A stretch of DNA of 64,000 bases, taken from assembly GCF_029962835.1 (NCBI RefSeq), contig NC_080575.1, positions 42,136,336 through 42,200,335 on the forward strand. The letters run 5' to 3'. This DNA is from Magnolia sinica (taxonomy: Eukaryota; Streptophyta; Magnoliopsida; Magnoliales; Magnoliaceae). Each line of letters begins with the position of its first letter. The stretch's first letter is position 1. The notes below the pieces were generated by a model. The model did no database searches and had not been told where the DNA came from. It saw only the letters and a program-made list of their open reading frames with translations. Below, piece by piece: positions 46,994 to 57,161 of this stretch. The position numbers and the translations under genes were made by a program.

Positions 46994-47745
46994 TCCACAT
47001 GTTGTATAATATACACGCGAGTAGTTGATGCCTTAGATCTGGCATCATCTTTAAATGATCCAAACCGTTCATGCGATGGGCCTTACCATAAATGACAAAC
47101 ATGCATAAGACAGAGCTGCACTATTTACCTTTAACTTCAGCATCCACATTTTTGCCCCACACCATTTTATCTTAACCATTCATCTTGATAACAGACAATT
47201 AGATGGTTAAAATTGTTCCTTGAGCGATATTTTAGAGGAATGACTCATTTACAACGGTACCGATGCTATGGATGGCTCCTAATACGGCAGCGCAGTATAT
47301 GGATGGGGTTTCAGATAAAAGATGGACGCGGATTCCGCGGTCCCCGCCCGCAACGTATTCATTCCTTCATGGACCGGATTCCGTTCTCACCTGCTAGGAC
47401 AGACTCGGTCCTGCCTGGAGATCTGTGGATCCATTGTGATGTATATGTTTTATCCACACTGTCTATCGATTTTTATGGATCATTTTACGGCATTTCACAA
47501 AAAATGAGGTATATCCTAGATTCAAATGGACCACACCAAAGGAAGAAAGATCATTTATAATGACCACCGTTGAAACCTTCATGAGCCCACTGGGCTGTTT
47601 ATTTGCCATCCAATCCGTTCATAAGGTTGCATAGGCCCAGATGAAGAGAAAAAAAAAATATCAGATTGATCAAAACTTCTTCAGCTCTCAAAAAGTTTTA
47701 ACGATCAAATACACACTGTGCGGTGCACTTGAACTTTTTTTCTGC
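46994..47745. other. Mutator-type MITE remnants, no gene
   Basis: Contains gtgatgtatatgttttatcc (47438) and, in the opposite sense, a CACTGGGCTGTTTATTTGCC.ATCCAATC..TTCATAAGG segment (47588-47632). These are characteristic phrases of the bounded element that follows. Own ends were not located. Confidence 0.5.
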
Positions 47746-47754
47746 CTACTTTTA

Positions 47755-48295
47755 GGAAACGGATTGGCTACTCCCCCTGCCACCAGCCAATGGCTGATGG
47801 TCGGTGTTCTGTGGGCCCTATCATGATGTATGTGTTTCATCCATGCCGTCCATCTATTTTTCCAGATCATTTTATGGTATGAGACCAAAAATTAGTTCTA
47901 TCCCAATCTCAAGTGAACCACATTACAGGAAACACTGTTGAATGAGCGTAGACCATTAAAAAAATTTTAGGGGCCATAAAAGTTTTGGAACAAGATGATC
48001 TTTGTTTTTTCCCTTCATCTGGGCCTGTATGACCTAATCAATATATTGGATGTCAAATAGACAGTACAGTGGGCGTTAGGAGGATTTTAATGATGGATAT
48101 CCAATCACTATTTTTTTTTTCCTGTTTTGTGCTTTACCTGAGATTTATATCCGTCTCATTTCTGGGCTAAACCCTAAAATGACCTGTAAAAATGGATGGA
48201 CGGAATGGATGAAACACATACATCATGGTAGGTCCCACAGAGCACCAGCCATCAGCCACGGGGCTGGTGCCAGGGGGAGTAGCCAATCCGTTTCC
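47755..48295. mobile_element. Mutator-type MITE with long terminal inverted repeats (9-bp TSD)
   Basis: Inverted repeats of about 130 bp: left from GGAAACGGATTGGCTACTCC (47755), right ending at 48295 with its complement. The flanking 9-bp sequences are ctactttta (47746-47754) and ctattttta (48296-48304), one difference. Long inverted repeats plus a 9-bp duplication fit Mutator-like elements. There is no transposase. The interior carries a GACCTAATCAATATATTGGATG..CAGTGGG segment that recurs in the array at 9388-9803. Confidence 0.87.
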
Positions 48296-48304
48296 CTATT
48301 TTTA

Positions 48305-48616
48305 GTCTCATAACCTAAAAATATATGTCAAAATGGATGGACAACTTGGGATAAAACCCATGGAACCTTTGGTTTGGACTGATGAGGATTGACGGCTTGG
48401 ATAAAAGCCATCCAACCTTGTCGGTGGACGAAGACGCTCATTGAACCCCACGCGGTTTGGCCAGTGACGCTGCCATGTCCGTGGTCTATGGACCCACCGG
48501 GATGTATATATTTTATATTTGCTATTCTTTTATTTTTTTAATATCATTTTAACATGTTATACCAAAATAAGGCAAATTTAAACCAAAGGCGGATCACACC
48601 ATGCCAAAATAAAATA
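48305..48616. other. Older MITE copy, left part, host of the palindromic element
   Basis: The ccaccgggatgtatatattt and atcattttaacatgttatacc phrases are those of the Mutator-type MITE. The matching second half lies beyond the insertion at 50375-50470 (cccactgtaatgtttatttg). The palindromic element therefore landed inside an existing MITE copy. Confidence 0.55.
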
Positions 48617-48621
48617 GTAGT

Positions 48622-49221
48622 TGCTGATGTTGAGATATGGATGTCCTCACTAGAAAGCTGCGCCCCTAGTCCAGTAGAACTTAGGATGTATTTTTGTGCG
48701 TACCTTTCACCGTAAGTTTCACCCTAGGTAAGGCTCTTATTTATAGTCTTTTGATGTTAATAAGGTATACAACAATACCTTTGTATGGTATATGCATACT
48801 ACGGAATAAGTCTTCTTCCGAACGTGTCGTAGTTCTCGAGATCCTCGCCGAGGATATCGAAGAGATTCTCTCGATAAGATCTCCTAGTGGTCGGGGTCCA
48901 AGGAGATCAGAGTAGAAGATTGAGGATGACCTCCAAGTCAGCTGGGTCGAGGTCTTATAGATGGAGCTATATTGTCGATCATGGTCAATGCTCTACTTCG
49001 AGGCAAGATGGGTCAACACTCATGGTTGTTTGCTGGTTGCATGGCCGTTCTTTGGACACGATAGTGAGACACCAGCCATGGGCCAAGGTCAGTGCTTGTG
49101 ATAGGTACTTCAGTTTGTTTGCAGAGGTCATCCTCAACAGTCGAGGCCGAGCTACCTTCTTTTGAACGCTCTTTGTTCTCCCTCATCCAGTTGTTTGATC
49201 AGTCCATTTTTACCCATAACA
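48622..49221 (-). repeat. Left LTR of the palindromic element
   Basis: On the minus strand it runs from TGTTATGGGTAAAAATGGAC (49221) to CAACATCAGCA (48622). It is 600 bp, against 642 bp for its inverted partner. Confidence 0.88.
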
Positions 49222-49732
49222 GTATCCCTCTTACATTCGAGCATTCTTTATAAGCTCGAGAAGTAAGTTGATGTATATCGACACATATACAATGCCCTGC
49301 GCTAGAGAATTAGAGAGGATGGTAGGTCGAGCTTATTCATCATCATTGCGGAAGAGGGGGAGGCGGTTAGCACGTAGATCAAGGAGGATCTAACGGTGAT
49401 TGCAACGAGGTGCTTGAGGAGGAGTGCTCTGAAACAGTGCCTCTTCGGTCCTCAACGTATAGGGAGGAGACATGTGATCCTCTTTGGAACTCCTTATACG
49501 TTGAGGACCGAGGAGGCACCGTTTCAGAGCACACCTCCTCGAGCACCTCGCCGCAATCACTGTTGGATCCTCCTTGATCTACGTGCTAATCGTCTTCCCT
49601 TATTGCGCAATGATGAAAAATAAGCCCGACTTACCATCCTTTCTAACTCTCTAGCACAAGGCATTGTATATGTGTCAGTCAACATCAACTTATTTCTCAA
49701 GATTACAAAGAACACTTGGAAGTAGGGGCTAT

Positions 49733-50374
49733 TGTTATGAGTAAAAATGGACTGACCAAACAACTCGATGAGGGAGAATAAAGAGTGTTCAAAAGAAGGT
49801 AGCTTGGCCTCGACTGTTGAGGATGACCTCTGTAAACAAACTCAAGTGCATATCACAAGCAGTGACCTCGGCCCTGGCTAATGTCTCACTATCTTGACCA
49901 AAGAACGACCACGCAACCAATAAACGACCATGAGTGTTGACCCAATCTGCCTCAAAGCAGAGAATTGACCACGATCGATAGTATAGTTCTATCTATAAGA
50001 CCTCGACCCAGCCAACCTGTAGGTTGTCCTCGGTCATATACTTTGATCTCCTCGGACCCCGACCACTTGGAGATCTTATCGAGAGGATCTCGGGAAGATA
50101 ACTATGACATGTTCGAAAGAAGACTCCTTCCGCAATATGCATCTACCATACAATGATATTGACGTATACGTTATCGGCATGAAAAAGCTATAAATAAGAG
50201 CCTTACCTAAAGTGAAAGGTACGCACAAGATACATTCTAAGTTCTATTAGACCCAGAGTCCATGCCTTCACTTTGGCATTGGATGGTCCCCTGCTATAAC
50301 CAGAGTCTCCATTGTTATTTGCTTTTGCAAGTGCACAGCGGTCTAATGAGGATGTCCAAATGTCAATATCAACA
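49733..50374 (+). repeat. Right LTR of the palindromic element
   Basis: Runs from TGTTATGAGTAAAAATGGAC to CAATATCAACA. The purine tract ggaagtaggggctat precedes it. It belongs to the same LTR family as 12408/14966 and 51247/54645. Confidence 0.88.
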
Positions 50375-50752
50375 GTAGTGATTGAATATCCTCCATTAAC
50401 AACCTCTTAAGCCCACTGTAATGTTTATTTGACGTGCGACCGGTTGAATGGGTCATAAATACGAGAATGAAAGAAAAAAAAAAATATTTGCTTATGCAAA
50501 AATTTTGTAGCCCCGAAGAAGTTTTTAATGGGCAAGTTCAATGAATGCAAATTTTCTATGATAAAGTTTACTTGAGATTTGGATCTACTTCAATTTTTTA
50601 GCTCATACCATATACCATAAAATGATATGAAATTTTTTGGCTCATACTATATACCATAAAATGATATGAAAAAATGGATGAGTGGTGTACTTACACTATG
50701 TTAAGGCCCACAAAGCAATATCACTAGTCAATCTGCATATCATCAACCCTAA
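50375..50752. other. Right part of interrupted MITE and unassigned sequence
   Basis: 50405-50470 completes the Mutator-type MITE interior. 50590-50670 has a short tandem duplication (tcataccatataccataaaatgatatga twice, about 45 bp apart). No gene is seen. Confidence 0.55.
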
Positions 50753-51246
50753 GGGCCTATTTGCGAGTGTGGATTTGGAACCCCTGGATTCGGAACCCCC
50801 TAGATTTGAAATCCTCCTATTGTGTTTGGCACCCTTATTCAGAATCAACTTTAATCTAAAAGTTGCATAAGCTATGCATAGTATATTTACAGGAGTTTTA
50901 ATTTAATTACTAAATCAACTTTAATATCTCTAATTAATGAACGTTTGTAATGTTTGACACAATGTTTGTAATAAGCCCGTTGAAATATATACTTTGCCCG
51001 AAACTTAGGAATTTCCAAGTCTCAGATGGGCCACAAGCACAAGATCATGTAACCAATGATTTTTAACCATTGATTTACATGGACAACGTTTGGACGACGC
51101 TGATCATTGAATAAAAGTAATTATAGTGATGCAATTGATAATCTAGTTATTTCAGGATATCATTATTAGTGGGCCATGTGTTAAATAAATTAATAGTCTA
51201 GTGACACACATGTTACACATGTAACTCTTTGAAGGATTTTAGACTT
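50753..51246. mobile_element. Tourist-like MITE, left part (split by insertion)
   Basis: Starts GGGCCTATTTGCGAG after TAA (50750-50752). The matching inverted end CCAAACGACCCC followed by TAA is at 55580-55594. A TIR of the GGGGCCTGTTTGG kind with a 3-bp TAA duplication is typical of PIF/Harbinger MITEs. The Tat derivative at 51247-55466 is inserted in it. Confidence 0.65.
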
Positions 51247-51885
51247 TGTTATGGGTAAAAATGGACTGACCAATAAGACAAGGTTAGGTCAAACATCCAT
51301 GCGCGTCATGAGCTCAGCCGCCACAAGATGAAGTGCCCACTTCCATCAGACATCAAGCTCTTCTATGGTCTCATACATTTTTGAGTTGTCGCTCGGGTCA
51401 TTTCTTGAGAACAGCTCCTGCCCCATGCGATAAGATGAAGAGGATGGTCATCCTAGATTTTGTCTACATTTTACTAGGGAAAGGAACTTGGCTTCTGTGC
51501 TTGGACAAAGGCAAGTTAGTAGGTCGACCATCCACTTGATATCGAAGGGAAGCCTGACCACGATTAACTAGAGAATTCAAGTCAGCAAACCGCTCTTAGA
51601 AGCAACCATATAATTCGCCTAAAACTCCTATCGCGCGCTTCTACTAGTTCTGACCTGCTATTGATTGTCCAAATCTTACCAAAACTACTTGTCTGAGATC
51701 TCAGCTGAGGGTCTCAGGAAATAATTGCAACACAGGTTTGTACAGGATCTTCGATGAAGATCTTAGAAGAACATTGCAATTCGCTTTGGATCTGAATGCC
51801 TCTACAATACGCTACTACTAAATAGGGAGATCATCCCATATGCCACCACCATCTCTCACCTAATGGTGAAAGGTACGCACAATCT
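51247..51885 (+). repeat. 5' LTR, 3'-truncated
   Basis: Matches 54645-55310 closely (shared gacatcaagctcttc..ggtc, ttgagaacagctcctgcccc and gtgaaaggtacgcacaat) and then stops just after the leader. The U5 end and primer-binding site are gone, which places the deletion junction near 51885. Confidence 0.85.
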
Positions 51886-52015
51886 ATGCCACCATCATCT
51901 CTTTTCATTAATAAGATAAAGAGTGTACATATAGGAAGAGTACAAAAAGAGGCTAAAAATGAAAAAAGTTCACTTAGAGTCCCGATGAGGTCGGCTATTC
52001 GGTTTCTGCAAGGGC

Positions 52016-54107
52016 TCAGCCTTCAGCTTCCGGTGAGGTCGACTCTTCGGTAGGGTTGTCCACGAGAGGGGTTAGGTCGAGCTTGGGGTATAACCCTTTA
52101 ATATCATCAAGGCACTTATTGTACCTAAGATTATAGAGTACGTCTCTCTCCTCCTCCCACTTCTTAAAGGCCTTGAACTCCTTCACAACTGCCTCCTGAG
52201 TTGCCATGATAGCTGCCTTGGCTTCCTTCAGTTTGGCTCCTAACTTGACCTTCATCTCAGCCAGCTAGGCCTTCCATCTGGCAGCCTTCTCTTGGGCCTC
52301 CTTTAGAAGCGAAGTTGTCACCTCCAGCTCGGTCTTCTCCTGAGAATCCTTCTGAGCCTCCTCCACCTAGGCCTCCATCTGAGCCTTCAAAGCATCGACC
52401 TCATATCGGAATTGCTTGGACTCAACGGTCTTTGTCACGAGACCTGTCTCTTCTTCCCTGCACTCCTCGACACACAACATCTCGTGACAAGCAGACAAGA
52501 TAGCGGGGCCGAATTGAAAAATAGATCCATGAAAAAAAAAAAAAACCAAAAGAAAATTCTAAGTAAAAAAAGACTACTACTACGAGGGAAATGTCTTAAC
52601 CTTATAAAAAAAAGTGCGGCAACCTGACCTATGATGGTTGACGAGGGCTTCTCCATCACCTTGGTGAACTCGACATTAGGAACATGTCGAGTTATCCACA
52701 GTAAGAGGTCATTTGTCGTAGCGGAAGTGGACCTGGGGGCTCCTTGGGCCTTGCCCTCCTGGCGATCAGCCGAACTACTTGCCTCAACTCGGGCTATGGG
52801 GGGCTGAGCCTCTGAGACCTTGATTGCCTCCCTTAGCAGGGCGACCTCGACCGCCTCCAAGACCACTGGCGGGTCTAAAGAAGTGGTGGCAAGGTCGGTA
52901 GCCACGCTCAACTGATCTGCTATGGACGAGGAAGCAATAGTTCCCCTCCTCTTCGAAGATGGCTTCTGTTTTTTCTGGGCCACCTTGGCCTCAGAAGAAG
53001 TATGGCGCTTAAGCAAGTCTTTTTATGCATCCCTACACGACAAAAAGGAATGATCAACAAAACGGACAAAGATGAAATAATTTTCAACCATCTACCAGGG
53101 TATACCTGATATAGACAAGGCAAGACCTGATTTGTAGAGTAGCCCGGGCATGAGCTGCCTCCATGACCTTAGCTTGGTGTCCATCAACCTCGTCCTAGCT
53201 ATTCGATTACGCTCTGACTCACTCACTCCAGCAAGATACTTGGGTAGAGTTGCCAAAGAAAACTACAGTTAGAAATAAGACTACAAAAAAGGAAAAGGTC
53301 AGTTCGGATATACCAACTTGGTTGAGCAAAAATGGTCGGAATCTGAGGACGTAGCTTGGAAGCTGTTGGACCCTCCCAATCTCCCGATGCCCAGAACTAG
53401 TTACTTTTCTAGTTTTTGTTTAAGGTCAGGGCATCCGTGATAATGGCTTTGCCTATGTGTGGGCAGACTGAAAAGTAATACCAACCCTCGTGGTATCAGT
53501 AGGACTTCACCTGGTATAGGTGGAGAATTTTATTCACGATCAGCTTGGGTTATTCGAGCTTAGCCAGATCAGGTTGTTTGAGCTTAGCCTAAAAAATGAA
53601 CGACCCCACCAAGGCCCTCCAGGCATTTGGGATTATTTGCCCGGGAGCTAATTCCAGGTGTAAGAGGACGTCTATGACTACGCGATGGAGAGGGAGCCTC
53701 AAGCCACATTGGAGGGCGACCAGAAATATGGCCACCTCGTCGTCCTGGGGCTCATTTGGAATTTCACCAAGTACGAGAGCTCGGAGCACCACCGAGTTTG
53801 GGATGTGGTACTCCGATCTGATTCACACCAGGTCGGATTCCGTCAGCATCGACCTGATCGGCTCGGTTTCTTTTGACTCTGCCGAAGACTGGGCAGCCTC
53901 TTCCCTTGTTGGGGCAAACCCCTCAGCATCCATTGGTTGCTCGGCCGAGGACTGAGCAGCTATCCTCAACCCATGAGACGCCCGAAAATCCTTATTGCTC
54001 ATAATCACAAGCGAAGATGGCGGATTTTTCAGTAAGTCCCAATCCTCCAGTTCCCCGTTGTAATGCAACGCCCCTAATTCCTCCCATTGATTCGACAGAT
54101 TCGACAT
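52016..54107 (-). pseudogene. Antisense accessory protein with 'putative gypsy-type transposase' domain
   Basis: On the minus strand a Met start at 54107 (MSNLSNQWEELGALHYNGEL) leads, through an in-frame TGA near 53822, to the conserved block FLVALQCGLRLPLHRVVIDVLLHLELAPGQIIPNAWRALVGSF (53589-53715). That block is typical of the plant domain called Transposase (putative), gypsy type. After a stretch full of stops (53585-53020) a Lys/Ser/Ala-rich low-complexity region follows (53016-52600). The end is a charged coiled-coil-like tail (52255-52016: KLKEAKAAIMATQEAVVKEF, then CLDDIKGLYPKLDLTPLV). Introns may explain some interruptions. Function in the family is not established despite the name. 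Confidence 0.72.
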
Positions 54108-54644
54108 TATTGGCCAAGATTATGATCGGAAATTAGGGACCTAGAAGAAAAATGAAAAAGGAAGAGAAGACAGGAGAGATGAAGCTCACCGGAGAAGAAG
54201 CTCTTTTGAGGATCGTTGGAAATTGCCTAAAGCAAAGAAGCAACAGGGAAAATAACCCTTGCACGAGTAGGGTTCCCTCCTTTTAAAGGAAACCCATTCG
54301 TACGGGCATTTAATGCTCGCACTTAATGTGGCAGTCAAAATGGCTTTTCGACTCTGGCGCTCGGACATGTGGAGCTTTCTCACACACCGGTTGACTTGAT
54401 TCTCTAGAAGACACCATGTGTCAACACCCCATAAGGTAAGGATCGAATAGGCGCCCTGACAACGCATTTGACCTCGAGCGTGCCATATCATGATTATAGA
54501 TACACCCCAATTCCCATACACACTGCCTTATTTCGCACTAATGACAAGCAAGCCCGATGCCTTATGTGCAAGAATATCCAACCTCACCAATATCGACTTA
54601 CTTCTCAAGCCCGCTGCATGAGCTTGGAAGCAGAGGGGTTACTG

Positions 54645-55466
54645 TTATGGGTAAAAATGGACTGACTTATAAGACAAGGTCAGGTTGGACATCCATGCGT
54701 GTCACGAGCTCAGCCGCCACAAGAGGAAGTGCCCACTTCCATCAGATATTGAGCTCTTCCATGGTCCCAAACATTTTTGAGCTGCCGCTCGGGTCATTTC
54801 TTGAGAACAACTCCTGCCCCGTGCAATAAGATGAAGAAGATGGTCATCCCATATTCGGTCTACATTTCACTAAGGAAAAGGACCTCGGCCTCTGTGCTCA
54901 GACAAAAGGCACCTCGATAGGTCGACCATCCACTTGATACTAAGGGGAAGCTCGACCACAGTTTACTAGAGAATTCAAGTCAGCAATATGCCCTTAGAAG
55001 CAACCGTATAAGTCGCCTTTGACTCCCTACCTCGGCCTCCTGCTACGCGCTTTTACTAGTTCCGAACTACTACCGACTGTCCAAATCTTAGCAAAACTAC
55101 TTGTCCAAGATTTTGGCCAAGGATCTCTGGAAATAACCGCAACACGGGTTTGTACGAAATCTTCGGCGAAGATCTTGGAAGATCATTGCGATATGCCTAT
55201 GATCCAAATCCCTCTACAATATGCTCTTGCTAAATTGGGAGATAGTCCCTTACGCCACCACCATCTCTAACTTGCAAATAAGAGCATCCCTAATAGTGAA
55301 AGGTACGCACAATGTAAGTCCAAAAACCCTACTCTCTATTAGACCCAGATTCCCTACCTGACTTGGGCATCAGAGGGTCCCCTGTTGCAGCTAGGGTCTC
55401 CTTTATCTTTTTTGTGTGCAGGTATTCAAAGGTTAAAGGAGGGTTAACTAGATTTCTGCATCAATA
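54645..55466 (+). repeat. 3' LTR of the antisense-ORF element
   Basis: Starts TGTTATGGGTAAAAATGGAC and ends TTTCTGCATCAATA, 822 bp. The TATA region is degenerate near 55277 (gcaaataagagc). Confidence 0.87.
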
Positions 55467-55591
55467 GACGTAATCCAAGCTTTCACCGTGGATTTCAAAC
55501 TCCTCCTAGATTTGAAACCCTAAATTACTTTATGGTGCCAAACAATAAGGGGATTTGAAATCCCCTCAAATCCAAGGTGCCAAACGACCCC
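55467..55591. mobile_element. Tourist-like MITE, right part
   Basis: Completes the element begun at 50753. ggatttgaaatcccctcaaatcc forms an internal stem, and the end CCAAACGACCCC is the inverse of the left terminus, followed by TAA at 55592-55594. Confidence 0.65.
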
Positions 55592-55594
55592 TAA

Positions 55595-56733
55595 GCCTTT
55601 AGGGAACATGTTAATTTAAGACATTTACTTACTATAAATGAGGCAAATGTAAAGCTTAAGTAGATAACAACATATGAAGTTATAGATTTTTTTGCTCAAT
55701 TTAATATTTGTTTTTTCTATTTATCAAAGTCCAAGTCACCTTATGATTAAATTGGATGTCATATAAACATCACGTTGTGCATTAAAATCTTTTTCAACCA
55801 GGGGTATCTTTATAACCATTTTTGGTTGTGGTGTGGTCCACTTAAGCTTTCGATCTAATTCTGGCTAAGCCAATGGATGGAGTGCATTGCAGTAGAGAGC
55901 CCAGACGTGTAGCAACCCGCGTCTATGTTATATATCAGTTAGAAAACCGAAAACACCAGGAATCAAAAGCATATGCCGAGTCATAAAAAGAAAAAAATAG
56001 TCGTAGAAGAATCAACGAGTCTAATCCATTTAACGCCGCGGTTTGTCGATTGGAAACGTATGCGCGTCTAACATCGGCCCATCCGCAAGATTTTCAAGAA
56101 AGAGGAAAGAGTCTCTTGGAAAATTATTAAAAGAGAGACCCAACGGATGTATTGACCACGTCAATTGGCGCGTGGGCCCACCAACGGTACAGCTGGATTA
56201 CGAAAATACCCATACCTCTTCATCGACTAATCCGCTAAAACTTTGGGCTATCTCGACAATACGCCTGTTTCTTATTATTAATTATTTCTAAAGCGGTAGG
56301 AAACAAGGAAAACGGCTCCTTCTCTTAATCTAATCATACATATCAATTCACCAATAATACAACACGTGCATCCATCTTTCACCCTACACCTCGCTTCACT
56401 TCTCACAAATGGACCCTTTTTCTATAATCCAGACCGTTGTTCTATTGAATCCAACCATGGATGTACCATGATTAAAAAAACCCATCATACTTAAAATTCC
56501 CATCAGAAAATACATGATATATCTTCTATAAACCGTTTGTCATGTTAGCCACAGATCGGAACATTAAGTTGCTTTGAACGTGGAGATTTTTTTTTAAGAC
56601 AGACCCAAGATCGATGATTGGGCGCAACGAACGGACGGTCTTAGTTACTTAGGAGTGGGTCCCACTTATAATAAAGTAAAGAACGTGAATGCGTATGATA
56701 ACATTGTCGATATTAATAATACAGGTGTAGTTG
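55595..56733. other. Intergenic region upstream of the glycosyltransferase gene
   Basis: No gene is seen. 55735-55785 contains a Mutator-MITE interior phrase (ccttatgattaaattggatgtc). 55900-56730 is lower in recognisable repeats and is the likely proximal promoter. There are CACGTG-type words near 56160 and 56360, which are common and not evidence of specific control. Confidence 0.5.
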
Positions 56734-56741
56734 TATATATA
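56734..56741 (+). promoter_or_regulatory. Probable TATA box of the GT17 gene
   Basis: TATATATA about 430 bp upstream of the start codon, followed about 30 bp later by purine-rich sequence where transcription could start (near 56765-56775). No competing TATA lies closer to the coding region. Confidence 0.55.
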
Positions 56742-56769
56742 CAGGGAGAGAAGGCAAGAGGATGGGGAA

Positions 56770-57161
56770 TCAAAACGGTGCAGGAACAACTGCCATCCAT
56801 CCATTACAGAGAAGCAGCAGCGGCAGCGGAACTGCCTTTTTCCTCTAGTTTTTAGGGTTTGTTTATGTCCTTTCTTTCAGGTTTTTACAATTTAGCCTTT
56901 CTCTTCTACTTTCTTTCTAGACAAGAGGGCCTTTTCTTAAGACTCTCTTTCAAGGAAGAAGACCTACCAAAACTAGAAGAGATCGGCGATTTTGATATTT
57001 GGGAGGAGGGTGTTTTGGGTGGATCTGGTTTGGAAGTTTCGGAATCGGAGTTTGTGGGAAAGTATTAGGGGAAAGGGGCTTTTTCGTTCTGTTTTTGAGG
57101 GATTGGATTTTATTTTTATTTTTATTTTTATTTTTTTGTTTATTTTAAAATTATTTTCCTC
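56770..57161 (+). other. 5' leader of the GT17 gene, with upstream ORF
   Basis: About 390 bp of leader. An ATG at 56865 opens a 67-codon upstream ORF ending at TAG 57066-57068, 93 bp before the main start. Such a reading frame would lower translation of the main protein if the leader is unspliced. The stretch ttatgtcctttctttcag (to 56880) also looks like an intron acceptor, so a leader intron removing that ATG is possible. The last 60 bp are T-rich. Confidence 0.5.

Larger units (their letters stand above)
48622..50374. mobile_element. Palindromic LTR element: two inverted LTR/3'-end halves, TSD GTAGT
   Basis: A 1753-bp inverted repeat. The left arm (48622-49468) and right arm (49490-50374) are reverse complements with scattered differences and a centre of about 21 bp. 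Each arm holds about 245 bp of internal sequence, ending in a purine tract, followed by a full LTR of the TGTTATGGGTAAAAATGGAC family. The LTR is on the minus strand at 48622-49221 and on the + strand at 49733-50374. Both outer edges are therefore the 3' (U5) end of an LTR. A perfect 5-bp repeat GTAGT flanks the whole unit (48617-48621 and 50375-50379). Both LTRs keep a TATA box (48738-48745 and 50189-50196), pointing outwards. No coding sequence is present. Confidence 0.88.
51247..55466 (+). mobile_element. Non-autonomous Tat-family element retaining only an antisense ORF
   Basis: LTRs of the TGTTATGGGTAAAAATGGAC family lie in direct orientation at 51247-about 51885 (3' end lost) and 54645-55466. 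The 5-bp flanks are GACTT (51242-51246) and GACGT (55467-55471), one difference. Between them there is no gag, protease, RT or integrase and no PBS, only a gene-like sequence on the opposite strand (54107 to 52016). Tat elements such as Grande and Retand carry antisense ORFs between pol and the 3' LTR. This looks like a deletion derivative keeping exactly that part. A purine tract ggaagcagagggg (about 54628-54640) precedes the second LTR. Confidence 0.83.
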
